A stretch of 64,000 nucleotides of DNA from Geosiphon pyriformis. Its lineage: Eukaryota > Glomeromycota > Glomeromycetes > Archaeosporales > Geosiphonaceae. Made by a program: the position numbers and the translations under genes. The notes under the pieces were generated by a model, which was given only the letters and a program-made list of their open reading frames with translations, made no database searches and was not told the origin of the DNA. The stretch covers positions 323,958-387,957 of the forward strand of contig JAAOMT010000607.1 in the NCBI GenBank assembly GCA_016748015.1, given 5' to 3'. The first letter of the stretch is position 1; every line of letters starts with the position of its first letter. This document shows, piece after piece, positions 44,936 to 58,080 of this stretch.

Positions 44936-47189
44936 AATTTTAAAATATTCTTGTTAAAATTTTTTTATTAAAATAATTATTTTTAATATATTTTAAAATA
45001 AATTTAATATAATTATTCAAGTTTATATTATTAATATAATACAAATTATTTATAGTTATTAAACAATTTATATAATTTTAAATTATATCTAGTTTTCTAA
45101 TTTTAATAATATTAAAAAACTAAACTGTAAATATAATAGATTAAGTTCTTTTCTTTCACATTTATAGTTTAATTTTTTGAATTATATTATAATTTATAAA
45201 GTTATTAAAGTTTAAAATTAGCCACTTTTATTATTAATCTTTAATTTTCAGATGCCAATCAATCAAATTTTAGCCAATCAGCAATTATTAAAGTTATATT
45301 ATCATGTAATAAATTATCAAAATATTATTATTTTCAAAAAGACTTTTAATTAATATTAATCTAATTTTTAGATGATCAATTTTTTATAAAGATATAATAT
45401 CTTGGTCTGTGTGTTTTTTGTTAGTAATATGGCATTATTAACCATGAATATTTTATTTACACTACTAACATATTTGGTTGTCATTATTGGGACAGAAACC
45501 CAAATATTAATATTGTTTACACCAAGTATCAAAGTAATTGTAAAAGTACTATGAGCAATTGTCAAAAAATTTGGAAATATTATTTGCACTCTATTTATAA
45601 CCTTGTATTATTATAATGTAAATACTTACTTTAAATTTACAAATAATTTTTCAATGACTATAATTTTGTATTTTAAAGAATTGTTTGGATTTAAGAGATA
45701 TATGAAATTTTTTGTAATAAAGATTTCTGGTTAAATTTAATATTTAAATAATGAATTATACCAAAAAAAAATATAACAACTAAAATACTTATTGTGTATT
45801 TGACCAAATTATAATCTAGTTTTAAAATTGGTTTCCTAGGTTGTAAAAAAAATTTTGATTGTTGAATATTTCAACAACTTATTAGAATATAATATATAAT
45901 AGCTTATTACAATAATCAAAAAACTTACATTAATTGGTGTTAATTTAGGAGAATCAGATTGGAATTAAAAGATCTTTGGTTTTATCTTAATTAAGAGAAT
46001 TAAAGTTGTCTTAAAGCTTATAATTTTAAATAGCTCTTTTTTGTTAGTGTTGTATATTTTTCAACAAGTTTGTTTTGATGCAAAAAATATATGAAACATA
46101 TTAGTTCAAATAGATAAAACCCAGATTTTTTTGTAAAGACCTAATAAACTTCTCATTTGTAAGAATTTAACATTTTTAAAAATGTGTGAATTATTATTAA
46201 AATACATAACATTTTCGAAATCAATTGCAAATTCTGATTAAATTCATAAATAGATGATATTCTTTTCAAATTTTCTATTAATATAATGTAAAAAACATAT
46301 GTTAAGTATTAAGTAACCAATGGAAAAGAAGTGCATAATATCAATCTTAATTATGTTTAAGGATTTTGGCTTTTTAATCACATTATAATATTCTAAATAT
46401 TTTTTTTTAAATGGTAAATTCATAAATAATTTGGCATATTGTTAACTACTGAATATGAAAATAAGAGGTTACAACTAGGCTGTAATACTAAAATTGAAAT
46501 TTATCTCAAATATTCTTACCTACTATCTTTTTGATTAACAATTATTTACAATAAATCTTTTATTAACTCTGAAGAATCAACTTTAATTTGAAAATTGGGT
46601 TTCTTTTAAGTTAGTTGTTTAATTGTCAATATTAGACTTTTTTGTCCAAATTTCTTGTCATAAGTTAAAGAGATTTTTGTGGCAACTATTTTTATTGATA
46701 TTATCTGAATTTTTAGTTCAGATGATCTCTTCAATTCCAATAAAAATTTTTTTGATAAATACCAAAGGAGCTTTTTTTTGATTGCTTTTTATTCAAAACT
46801 ACAAAACAGAAATTAAAGTTTAAATTAGAACCAAAGAGATTTAAAAAATAGAGATATATCTGAGTTAAAAATGCCATTTCTATTGTGATACAATTTTGTA
46901 TAATATTACATGATTCAAATTTTTTAATTCTGTCTAAGCACCAATTACACACTAAATTAACATTGTATCACATAAAAAAATGCCACTTCATTCTTAAAAA
47001 AAAAAGTTAAAGATCAAATTAGAATTACAAAAAAATTATATAAAAAAATACATCATATTACTTCAATAAATAATCATAATATTAAAATAAATGAATTTAA
47101 CAAATTGAATATTAGTAATAAAGAGTAAAGCAATAATGATAACAGTAGATAAAATGATACAAAAGATATAAAAGCCACAATTAGAATAA
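44936..47189. other. AT-rich region with no identifiable gene
   Basis: Two short minus-strand ORFs (45589-45368, 73 codons; 46952-46731, 73 codons) have less AT-biased codons than their surroundings (CNWCLDRIKKFESC near 46950). The second continues in other frames with words such as LELKRSSELK. This could be a decayed transposase, but I cannot assign it. The rest shows nothing. Confidence 0.3.
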
Positions 47190-49130
47190 ATACAAAATTA
47201 AAAAAATTCAGTTTAATATTAAAAAATAACAATCATCTAAAAAAAAACAAGATTCTTACATGACAAAAAAAATATTAAAGTCAACTTATTATAATAAATA
47301 TAAACCAAATAGTTTATTCATTAAAGCAGCAGCCAGAACTAAAAAAATTACTATTTTTTTTAATATTAGTAATACTCAAACTACAGACTTACAATGATCT
47401 AAATTTAATAAATCTTTAAGCAATTCAGAAAGTAAGATTAATTTGTATGCTAATCAAATAAAAAAAGAGCAAAAGTTAAAAAAACATTTAAAAAAACAAC
47501 ATGCTCAATTAACTGTCTTTAAATATAATTAAAAAAAAGCTATTTTTCAATATTTTATTTTATTAAATGATAATAATAAACATGAAAAAATTAATGCCAG
47601 TTTGAAAATTGCCCAAAAAATTTTTATTGATGATAGTATATAGAAAACATAAAAAATTTGATATTTTGTAAAGTATTGGTTGCTTAATGATAAGTTTTCA
47701 ATATTAAAACATAGAAAATACCAAAAAACAATTATAATAATTGATAATAAAAACATTGTAGAAAGATGTTATATTTGAATCAGAAACCAAAACTTCAATG
47801 CCATTTCAGCCATATTTAAAAAATTCATTAAGCATAAATTGTTTTCTAATATTAAAATAATGAAAAAAAAACTATTAGTCTTATAACTGCAGTAAGATGG
47901 CTCAAAATTCTTGATTATTTATTCCAACAATATCCATTAAGGCTTATATTATAATGAACATAAAAGAAATAACGTTTTGTAATCTTGAAAAGAATTTTTA
48001 GATAAAATATATAAGCATAAAAAATATATGTCTAAGTATAAAGGTGAATTTATGAATCAAATATGTCCTAACTTACTTAATAGAGAGAAAAAAAGAGTTC
48101 TTGTAGTCTATAATAAATGTATTTTTTATTTAAATAATAACAAACATGGCATATAAACTGAACATAAAAATTTGCCACTAAAAAAAAAGGAAATAGAAAA
48201 TTATTTATGGTCAGTAAATTTTTAACTAAAATTAATAGATGTTTATATTTACAACAAAATGATATAGAAAACTATTCTAATATATTAGAAAAAGCATAAT
48301 GTTATTTGCAATCTGGTATAAATCAAGATAGTTATTGGACAGCAAACTATCTTCTTAAACAAATTAAATATAAAGCAATTTTAATTTTTAAGAAATTATA
48401 TCCAGATTGTACAGTCATATTTGCTTTCAATAATAGCTTTAATTATACAGTATTTAGTAAAGATACTTTAATTACAAGCAGAATAAATTTAAGTCCAGGT
48501 AGAAGACAATCATTAATACAAAATATTTTTTTTGGATTAGATAATTAATTACAATTAATAATCTTTTTAGAAACATATTCAGATGAAAAACTTTGAGAAT
48601 TGTCTAAAAAAATTAAACAAGTATTAATAGAACAAGAAAAATGACTATCAAAAAAATTAGTATTAGAATGCAAAAAATGCAAAAAAAAAATCAAAAATTT
48701 TCAAAAGTTTCTTATTATGCACATCAAGTAATATCTTTGGAATCTGATTTTTTTACTCAAAAAAATGCAATTACAGAATTAATCAAAAGTATAGAACATA
48801 AGTACATTTTTTTTCCAAAATTTCATTGTAAATTAAATTTTATTGAAAAATATTAAGGAGTTGCTAAAAGATATACACATAACAAATACAATTATTCATG
48901 AAAAGAATTACAAAAAACAGTATCTAAAAGTTTTAAATTAATATCTTTAATAACTATTAGACAATTTTCAAGAAAATATTGGTGTTATATAAATTTTTAT
49001 AGAAAAAGTCTTAATGAAAAATTAGTAAAATATGCTATAAAAAAGTATTAATCTTATAAAAAAATTTCAGATAATATTCTTGAAAAATTAGACAAATTAA
49101 ATAATATTCAAACTTTGTAATACTGTATTT
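47190..49130 (+). pseudogene. Decayed DDE-type DNA transposase
   Basis: The relic reads, across several frames: AIFQYFILLNDNNKHEKINAS (near 47545), WLLNDKFSILKHRKYQ, IRNQNFNAISAIFKKFI (near 47780), MSKYKGEFMNQICPNLL (48030-48080), VLVVYNKCIFYLN (48100), YLQSGINQDSYWTANYLLKQIK (48300), VIFAFNNSFNYTVF (48418), INLSPGRRQ, CKKCKKKIKNF, FFPKFHCKLNFIEKY (48815) and TIRQFSRKYW. This is a fungal transposase family with a DDE_3-like core. By analogy the first two catalytic Asp (48112 and 48429) are now Asn, while the Glu (48845) remains. No inverted terminal repeats found. Confidence 0.75.
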
Positions 49131-49278
49131 GGTTTTATATTATATAAAATTTAATAAAATTTTATTTTTTATTATAAATAATATATTAAAAACACATGTA
49201 TATTGACCAATAAACTTTAATTATATAAATAAAAACACATAAAAATTATCATTTAAAATTTCGGACTGATTTATATTT
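49131..49278. other. AT-rich spacer
   Basis: AT-rich sequence after the transposase tail. No inverted repeat or target duplication recognised. Confidence 0.3.
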
Positions 49279-49488
49279 TTGATGATTATAAATAGTTTGT
49301 ATTATATTATTGATATTTTTTTAAAAAAAAAATTTTATAAAATTTTATATTTAATTGTATTAATTATATATAAAAAAACTTGTTTTATTGGTTATAATCT
49401 GGATATATATGAACAGAACAAATGTGTTGTTATTTGTTTTGCTAATAAAGCTTTAAAAAAAACTATTATTAACTATATTTTATATTAA
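49279..49488 (+). pseudogene. LINE-5 ORF1 scrap
   Basis: 69 open codons contain KKTCFIGYNLDIY and CVVICFANKA, aligned with GKTCFIGRNPVSY and CAIVCFDDKT of LINE-1 ORF1 (near 2505-2450, minus strand). It is upstream of the CCHC part, which is not recognisable here. Very AT-rich. Confidence 0.6.
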
Positions 49489-49856
49489 TTAAATTATTGA
49501 TAATAATTTAATTACAAAAATGTTATATAAATTTTTTATATATATTTTATATTATAAAAGAAAATAATTTAATTTTAAAATTACAATTAAATAATTATTT
49601 TAATACCAAAATATTTGTTTTTATTTAATTAAAAGATAATTTAAAAATTTAAAATATATACAAAAATAAGTTATAAAAAAATTTTATTAAAAACAATAAT
49701 CATATAATATATTTATTAAAAATTATTTTAAATAATTAAAAATATTAATTATATATTTTTTTTTATTAAGTTTAATGAGTATAATCTAATTATTACTTAA
49801 TATTTTAGAACAAATTAAGTATTTTAAACCAAATGTAGTTTATGTATTTTCTATAT
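49489..49856. other. AT-rich flank of gypsy copy C
   Basis: Nearly pure A/T. Because copy C interrupts LINE-6, part of this stretch could be the continuation of LINE-6 on the minus strand, but no protein signature is readable. Confidence 0.3.
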
Positions 49857-50813
49857 TATTATTTGAAGAAAAAAAGCCTATTAAAAAAAGAAAGAAAAAT
49901 ATGACTTAAAGAAAAAATGTGACAAAATATGAAGGAACACAGAATAATATACAATAACATTGGATAATACATTATAATATAGGATAATGTATTATAATGC
50001 AGGATAACATAGAATAATATATTATAATATAAGATAACATATTATAATGCAGGATAACACAGAATAACATATAATAATGTCAGATAACATATTATAACAT
50101 AAGATAATTAGTTATAACATAAAAAAACAAAATGATAGCTAGTAAGAACAAACAATCCAAAGCAATCCTGTAAAACTAGAGAATATGTATATATAATAGT
50201 AGCATTAAAAGCAAAAAAGACAGAATCACCAGACAAAAATTCATTAGTTACTATTCCCTAATTAGAAACAATATCATTCCAAATATCAATAAATATACTT
50301 ATTCAGCATCTCAAATTCAATTGCTTACTATCTACTCTAAATGTTGATAGTAATTAATACTTGATCATACTAGAACAATAGCTCTTGATCATGGCTATTA
50401 ATAGGATATTAACTTGCAATTGCCTTGGCTTATTTTTTTATTTTTTTCTTTATCTTTTTTATTTTTTTTTTCTTTATTTTGTTGTGTTTACTAATTGATT
50501 AAGGATTAAGTGCTAAGTTATTGACATCAAAGATTGTCTGGTAAAAAACCTCTGTGAGTGGGTAAAATGTATAAGAATTATGGATTGCTTACTAGAAGAT
50601 TGCCAGCCACCAAACTAAGAAAAAAATTGACAAAATTGCAATTCTGGGAAGCTATAGATAAAAATAACACAGGAATCTCTGTTCATTATACAAAAAACTC
50701 AATTAAAACCTTCAGAACATGAAAATCTTCAGATTACTATCATCCTATATTAATTGAGCACCAAGTTATAAGTTTATTATTTGTTTCAAAATCCCAAATA
50801 ATTACTTGTAATA
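49857..50813 (+). repeat. 5' LTR of copy C
   Basis: 957 bp, starts TATTATTTGAAGAAAAAAAG and ends ACTTGTAATA. The U3 contains an array of about 20-bp GGATAACATATTATAAT-like units (49925-50120), then a TATATATAA box near 50188. The T-rich block (50430-50480) and U5 words match the other LTRs. Confidence 0.9.
49925..50120 (+). repeat. Tandem array in LTR U3 of copy C
   Basis: About eight imperfect units of GGATAAYRTATTATAAT with a 20-base period, some with an inserted AGAATAA. ATATTATAAT contains its own near-complement, so units are partly palindromic. The 3' LTR has the same array at 59225-59415. Confidence 0.75.
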
Positions 50814-50815
50814 TT

Positions 50816-50832
50816 TGGTGCTTTCTGTGAAG
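50816..50832 (+). other. Primer-binding site of copy C
   Basis: TGGTGCTTTCTGTGAAG two bases after the LTR. The same sequence with one change is found in copy B. Confidence 0.6.
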
Positions 50833-50849
50833 TATAATTCTACAAAGAA

Positions 50850-52620
50850 CCAGTACCAATAAACAACCATCCAAAAGTAACAGAATTAGAAAGAATAGGG
50901 ACAAACTATTTAGAATTTGCCAAATCCTTATTTTAACATTATTGTTAATATTTAAGATTAATCCACAATTACTTATCAGCAGAATCTGCCTTTAACTTTT
51001 ACATTAACAAAAAAATCTCATATTTGCTAGGAGTACCAGTAGAAACAGACTTAACAAGAGGAAATTTTTACAATGAACTAATTCAAAACACCAGCCTATT
51101 AGCAAATCATAATTTTACAGCAATTCTTACTGAAATCAATAAAAAAATTGAACATTACACTTAACAAAAATATCTTATCACTTATACAACCAAAAATAAA
51201 AGAAAACTACAGATATTAGCAATAATACTTCAAAAAATACAACCACCTACTTGAAAGAAAACAAGAGTTGAATCACCAACTCATCTATCATATTACTACA
51301 TACCTAGAAGCATCATTAACATTTTATTAGCAGGCGCATTCACATCAAATGTAAAAACACCATTAGCATAGATACCATTTCAAAGTAAACAATCAAAAAC
51401 TGACTTATTAAAAACCTATAGCAAATATTTTGAAAAATTTAAATTGCAATCTCTGATGCCATCAAGATTTCAATCACTACTACCACCACCACCAGATTTC
51501 AAAATCACAAGCTCTTGGAAAGTAACAGAATCAGAAGAAAAGGAAGATGACAATCAAGAATTTAATTATCAAAACCCAATTGTAGAAAACCTGGAAGTTG
51601 AAACTCTGAATATTCAAATTCCAGAAAATCAGAACAATCCAAATTCTGACATTATTAACCAGCAACATCTATCTTCAGTAATCATAACCAATTAGCCACC
51701 AATTAAACCAATTTAACAGTCACAAGTACCACCTCAACAACAATTGTAACAACCACTTTAACAATCACCACAACAAATAGCATATGCATCAATTGCCAAG
51801 ATTGAAAAATTTACTGGCAAAGAAGATAATACACAAGTATGGCTGAATAATATAAAAAAAGCCATTGCAGCCAACAGATAAAACAATACCAGAGTACTCC
51901 AAGCCATCCCATACTTTCTTTAGGATACTACTGACTTATAATATCAAAGCTTGGCCAACAAACTTCAAGATTTCAACATGTTCAAAATTGAATTCTTGAG
52001 ATATTTTAACAATAATAATAGTATTAATTGCTTGGCCAATATCTTTACTACCATTAAGCAAAGGGAAACTAAAACAGTCATTACTTATTTAGGACACTTC
52101 TACAGAAATTTATGCCAAATTTAAGCAATACAAACTGATTATTTCACCATATCACAAATCTTGAATCAATTTATTAGAGGTTTGTGCAATAGCATTCTTT
52201 AATGCATATGTCTATTACATTCAACAGATTTTCAAGTTGCAGTTACTTATGCCAGAGATTTGAAGCCACTGAATTAGAAGCCAACCACACCCAAGCTGTA
52301 AATTTAATAATAAATGGATTATCTAACATAGATTCCAAATTGAAACAATTCAGTGATTCGATTAATCAAAAAATTAAAAGGTACTTAGCTAACAACAATT
52401 AATCTATTTATCAATCTTTACAATATTGCAACAACTCAGGAAACTCCAGTCAGCCTTAAAATCAAATGTGTCCACCATCATCAGTCAATTAATTATGACA
52501 ACAAAAAACATGTGTTTGTTACAATTGTGGTAAATAAGGTTATCTTAGAGCTAACTGCAGAGCATATTGCAATCAACTACAATCAGAGAGTTAATATTAA
52601 AACCCTGATCACAGATTTTA
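50850..52620 (+). pseudogene. Copy C gag
   Basis: N-terminal words are EFAKSLF-like (near 50915), AESAFNFYINKKISYLLG and NFTAILTEINKKIE. The gag domain runs 51780-52400: AKIEKFTGKEDNTQVWLNNIKKAIAAN, AIPYFL, FKIEFLRYFNNNNSIN and ARDFEATELEANHTQAVNL. The knuckle at 52517-52558 reads CYNCGK-stop-GYLRANC: the His is Tyr and a TAA replaces a Gln codon. An open piece at 51444-51695 covers the Pro/Glu-rich linker. Confidence 0.8.
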
Positions 52621-52999
52621 AACCCCGAACCACTACTCAAATCAAGATTACTATCAACCACATTACATTCAAGTAGCACAACAACCAATCTACCAAACTC
52701 CAATGTATTAAACTCCAACACCAGTTATCTACCAACCACAGCCACAAGTGATATATCAACTCCAACAAATTTAAACTCTGCCACAAAATCCAACCCAGAT
52801 GTTACCTAAAAACCAAAAACTGAGAATTGTTCAGCAAAACTGGAGATCAGTAATAATTGTTCATCAACTGACCCCCAGTTTATCTAACCACGCCTTAGGA
52901 TTATGTCCCAGAAATTCAGGAAACAAGTACAACCAAAATCCAAGTTTTTTAAACTATCCAAGTCTTTTAGTTACTCCAGAAGATGTTTTAACCAACAAT

Positions 53000-53480
53000 C
53001 TAAAAACCTTTCTGAAACAAACAATCAACAACAACATACCTCCAGCCACCATTACCAATGATAAATCATTAGCAACCATTTTTTTCTTCAAAATTAAGGG
53101 ACCAACTGAAACTCCTTTTTTTAGTGAAACTGTCTTTGATATAAAACTCATCACTGCTATATACACTAATGCCAAGATTAATGGGCAGGCCATTAAGCTA
53201 ATCTTAAATAGTGGTTCAGCAGACAGCATCATTATATAACAACTCATGAACCAATTAGGTTACCAAGTTGATTGCACTGTTAATACTAGGATTAATATGG
53301 CAATGAAGCCACAAAAACTTCCATTAACAAGATTGATGACTTTCTCTTAGAAGTTAACAGTATTACTGTATCAATTAAAGTCCTAGTAATAGAAGCCACC
53401 CAATACCAAGCACTCATTGGTAATAACTGGTTGTTCAAAACCAATACAATACTTGATTAGACTACACAGAAACTTTAATT
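53000..53480 (+). pseudogene. Copy C aspartic protease relic
   Basis: AIKLILNSGSADSIII with AAT at 53207-53209 where Asp is expected, followed by QLMNQLGYQVDC, VLVIEATQYQALIGNNWL and a TAG in place of the Trp of the LDW-like end. Inactive. Confidence 0.75.
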
Positions 53481-53499
53481 CAGTCAGAATGGTCAATAC

Positions 53500-54650
53500 A
53501 CACGTGTACCAGCCACATGTGATTACTTCAAGACCACCAACACACAAGCACTACTTATCAAATTCAATGACAAAGAAAAAAAATCTACCTGAGAAGCCTA
53601 CCAAGTTTTTTGGGCTGATACTAATCACAATAAATTACCATTGCTACTCTTCTGAAATGACAAAGAGAAAGAAAGAAAAGAAGATGTACTTGAAGAAGAC
53701 ACCACCAAAGAAGAAATCACTAGTGACTGAAAAAAAGAGTACTTACATAAACCAATAAAGGAGTCACTATATATACCACTCAAATACAAAGACTGCCAGA
53801 AAAAACTTTTTTTCATAGGAGCTTGGATTACACCTAATGAAAACTACTGAACAAAAACTCACTATTACTGCAAGCCATGCCACAGAAAACACTACAGCTA
53901 CCCAAAACAACAAGGAAAGTGGGATAATAAACTATGTTTTACTTATGGCAAACAATTACTCAATGAAAAAATGTGGAACAACATTTCTGGTTGAAGAGAA
54001 ATATCCAACACTTTATGCCAGTACATGATTCTCATTAGTAACTAGATAAGTCATAAAACACCTATTACAGCTGCATAGCACCAAGCAATCTCTTACTTGA
54101 ACAGTTACTTACATGACAAAGATAAAATCTGGCAAATGGCAAACACCAAAGTTGAAAGCACTTTGTCCAATAAAATTTTAGAAATTAAAAACAACTCACT
54201 AAAGCCAGTGGAAACAGTTTTCATTCCAAATTCTGATGTTTTTCTCGACATTAAAACAGACCCAAAAAAATTTCATAAACACTATCAAAATCTAACACCT
54301 ATAAGAACAGAGCAAGAACAACACTTGAAAGAAATAAACACCCAACTATGTAACCACTGTTTGATTCTATGTGATTTTCAATATTGTAATGAGTGTAACC
54401 TCATTTACAATCCACCATTATGCATGATCTACACAATCTTAGAAGAAGATAAACCAATTAGCAGCTGTATATTAGAATTGGAATCACAGTTCAATTTTAA
54501 TTTAAACTCTGACAATGATAATGATAAAAACAACAGTCCCAGCTCTATTCAAAATGGCAATAATAATAATAATAATTCAAACTCCAATGCCAACTCCAAA
54601 CAATATATCATGTTTTCTAATCTCTTCAAGGAGCAAGAACTCAAATAGTT
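53500..54650 (+). pseudogene. Copy C Cys-rich segment and Asn-rich linker
   Basis: In one frame near 53870-54020: CKPCH, KLCFTYGKQLLNEKMWNNI. Then the open frame 54097-54648 with LCNHCLILCDFQYCNEC (54345-54400, two CxxC pairs), a Ser/Asn-rich run (54500-54600) and KEQELK, ending at TAG 54646 just before the dUTPase. The function is unknown; the spacing of cysteines suggests zinc binding. Confidence 0.65.
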
Positions 54651-54672
54651 CAGCAATAATGATGAAAGCATT

Positions 54673-55200
54673 ATGCCAGAACATGCACATGATACAGATG
54701 TAGAGTTTAATCTGAGGTATCCCAGAAAAGAAGCCATAAAATTGGAACCACATTTGCACACATGTATTGATTTAAAAATAGCACTGGAAATCTTAGCAAC
54801 TACAATAGTTCAGTTAGCATCTAGAAGTAGTTTGGCAAAAAAAAAAATTAATATAAGAGAAAAAATAATTAACACAGAATACATAAGAAATACCATTGCT
54901 ATACTACAAAATGATTCAAAAAAGACCTATATTATAGAACCAAACAAAAAGATAGCATAGGCAATATTCTTGCCTCTGGTTAAAATAACTCAGCTAGTGT
55001 TAATAGAAAACAAGAAAAAATTAGAAATAATAGCAAAAGGGATAAATAGATTTGGATCCATGGAAAAAGTAGATATATCAGTTAATATGACAGAGGAAAA
55101 GATTGTTGACAAGGGAAAAATTATCTCTATTTGTCAACCAATCTCTATTCTATCATATGACCAGTACATAGTAGCTATAGAAAAGAAAGTAAAGGATTAG
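54673..55200 (+). pseudogene. Copy C dUTPase domain
   Basis: Two open pieces in one frame separated by a TAG at 54958. Motif 1 is DVEFNLR (Asp to Asn compared with DAGFDLR), motif 2 ASRSSLA is intact, motif 3 is REKIINTEYIRN (catalytic Asp now Asn), motif 4 is PNKKIA, and motif 5 is KGINRFGSMEK. Inactive by the motif 3 change. It is followed in frame, past a TAG at 55198-55200, by MICKSRKIKLTNFY to 55479. Confidence 0.85.
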
Positions 55201-55499
55201 GCTCAAATATTTGAAGCAGAAATTATGATCTGTAAATCAAGAAAAATTAAACTTACTAATTTTTACATATCAGCTAAAAGCTTTAAAAATATCAAAATCC
55301 CAATATACAATACTACTGAAGATGTCATTAAAATCCTGGAAAGAACTATTATTAGATATTTGACTATTGAAGTTGAGGATCAACCACCAAACCACATTTT
55401 AAACTTTCCACAGCTGTGTAGTTATGTAGATATTATATCACAAACTATTTACAGACAAAACAAATATTATCTACTCTAACCAAAACAATTGAAAAAGAT

Positions 55500-56410
55500 A
55501 AACTTGGAAAATCTAGACTCACTTCAATATATGCAGATCAAGATGTTACTTAACAACTTTAATAACATTTTTGCCAGTCAAAATGAATTTGGCTATACTA
55601 ATATCATCCAGCATTAGATCAAGACTGGTAATATAATGCCAATAAAACAATGAGCATACAGAGTACCACTAGCCAGCCATAAAATCATCCAGCAGAAAAT
55701 CAATTGGATGCTAGACAATGGGTTAATTCAATCATCCATGAGTTCATGATTATTACCAGTGATACTAGTCCATAAAAAAAATGGGAAAATCTGCTTTTGT
55801 GTGGATTATAGAAAACTCAACAGAGTTATTTGTGAAGACAATTATCTGATTTCATGTATCCAAAAATTATTTGATGCTTTTGGTGGAAAAAAATAGTTTT
55901 CAACATTGGATTTAAATAGTGGTTACTGACAAATAGCCATAAATTCAGCCAACAAAGAAAAAATCACATTTATAACAAAGAGAAATTTTAAATTTGAAGT
56001 AATACCATTTGGCTTAATAAACACTTCAGCCACATTCCAATGGCTAATGGAAATTGTTTACATTAGACTACTATGGAAATCAGTAGTTGTGTACTTAGAT
56101 AATACCAACATGTTTTCTAAGACATTTAATGATCATTTACATTATCTCTAACAAGTGTTTGAAAGATTGAGAAGAGTCAGACTAAAGTTAAATGCCAACA
56201 AGTGCTTCTTTGACAAAACAGAATTAAAATTTTTGGGACATATTGTAAGTAAAAATGACATCAAAATGGATCCAGACAAGATTGAGATAGTTAAAAACTT
56301 TCTAGTACCAACCAATTTAACCAAACTATAAATATTCTTGGGATTTGCTGGATACTATCACCACTTTATTAAAGACTTTTCTAAATTGGCTTAACTATTA
56401 CACCAGCTTT
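55500..56410 (+). pseudogene. Copy C reverse transcriptase relic
   Basis: FASQNEFGYTNIIQH, VHKKNGKICFCVDYRKLN, FEVIPFGLINTSATFQWL, VVVYLDN with YLDN at 56092-56103 (GAT to AAT in the last codon), and ELKFLGHIVSKNDIK. Stops mostly occupy Gln/Trp positions. Confidence 0.85.
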
Positions 56411-56439
56411 AAGCAAAGAACACCAAATATAAATAAATG

Positions 56440-56880
56440 AAAAACCAGCAAGAAGCTTTTGACATATTAAGAAGAAAGCTTATTTAAGCTTCAATACTGA
56501 TTTATCCAGATTACAGCAAGCCATTTATCATCACCACCAATGCATTAGATCAAGCATTAGAAGCAGTATTATCACAGAGAGGACCAGATAGAAGAGAATA
56601 TCCAGTAGTATATGTTAGCCAAAGTTTGAGTCCAGCAGAAAAAAACTATAAAACATTAGCATTAGAACACTTAGCTATTTATTAAACAGTTATAAAATGG
56701 AAGAAATACTTAAGCCAAAAATTTGACATATATACTGATCACAAAGAATTGACATTAATCCAGAAACAAGAATTTGGAGATAATCACTATGTCAGATGTA
56801 AAATAGAACTATCACTATTTAAATATACAGTACATTATAAAAAAAGAAAAGACAATAGAAATGCTGATGGCTTGTTGCAA
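56440..56880 (+). pseudogene. Copy C RNase H relic
   Basis: QQEAFDILRRKLI, LIYPDYSKPFIITTNALDQALE (Asn at the first Asp position), YPVVYVSQSLSPAEKNY, LALEHLAIY, and YTDHKELT near 56735. Confidence 0.8.
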
Positions 56881-57109
56881 ATAAGACAAATCTGAACATT
56901 TCAAAAAAAAAAACAACAAAAGATGAACACACAAAAATACCAATAACTCCAAAATTATATAAATACTAAACAGTTCAAGGAGAAATTATCTCAAAAAAAA
57001 CAAAACACCATAAAACAACAATCAAAATATTTTATCATCTATTGCAATCTACTTTATCAAAAGAACCAAAAAAATTTTGAACAACCAACTAGAGTAATCA
57101 CAAAAGCAG

Positions 57110-58080
57110 AGAAGGAAACAATACAATTCAACATGTACTCAAATCCAACAGTAGGACATTGCCATAAAAAAACAACCATAAAAAAAACCAGAAATAGATA
57201 TTATTAGACATCCATGTATTCAGACATTATCCAATACATTCAAAATTGTGATGCTTGTTAGAAAAAAAAAAACAAGACTCAACGAGCCATTAAGACCAAT
57301 CAAAATAGGACAACTATTTGATTATATTGGAATTGACTTAGTCAGACCATTAACAATAACTAGCAGAGGGAACAGATATATTACAGTAGTCATAAATTAT
57401 CTCACTAAATGGCCAGAAGCAAAAGTGATTCAAAGAGCAAATGCAGAATCTGTTGCCAAATTTGTCTATCAAGATCTGATTTGTCAACATAGATGTCCAA
57501 AAGAATTATTATCTGATCAAAAAACTCACTTTGTAAATAAAACATTAACAGAACTAAGTTAAAGATTCGGAATAAAAAGACTATTATCATCACCATATCA
57601 TTCACAAACCAATGGATTAGTTAAAAGATTTAATAAAATATTGTGCAAAGTAATAGCCAAGATCAGCCAAAAAAACCAGGATAAATAAGATTTATTCATA
57701 CCATCAGTATTATTTGCTTATCAGACAATAAAGCAAGATACTATATAAGCAACATCATTTGAATTAGTATACAGTAGAACAGCAACATTACCAGTTGAGA
57801 TAGAGATTAATACATATCCAATAGAACCAATAACAAAAGACAATTTCCAAGAAAAATTGCTGAAAAAAACATATGACTTAATGGAAATGCTAGAAAACAA
57901 ATGATGAAAAACAGCTGATAACATCCAAAAGTCACAAAAAAAACAAAAAAAAAGACACAATAACCAACTACCAGATAAACCAGTTGAATTCAAAATTGGA
58001 GACAAAATACTATTACATTATACCAAAGTGGAAAAACAGTAAAATAGAAAGTTTGGCCCAAAATAGAATAGACTATTTCA
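57110..58080 (+). pseudogene. Copy C integrase relic
   Basis: GHCHKKTTIKKT (first His pair), CDAC (near 57250), then a frame change in an A-run (57263-57271), then YIGIDLVRPLTITSRGN (first Asp), KWPEAKVIQRANAESVAKFVYQDLICQHRCPKELLSDQKTHFVN (second Asp; about 57400-57540), LVKRFNKILCK (third acidic residue not evident), and FKIGDKILLHYTK. The longest open piece is 57248-57562. Confidence 0.85.

Noticed and set aside
43741-45240. Mitochondrial DNA insertion, suggested by extreme AT content
   Set aside because: No mitochondrial gene is readable. LINE signatures at 44240-44935 give a better explanation for at least part of it.
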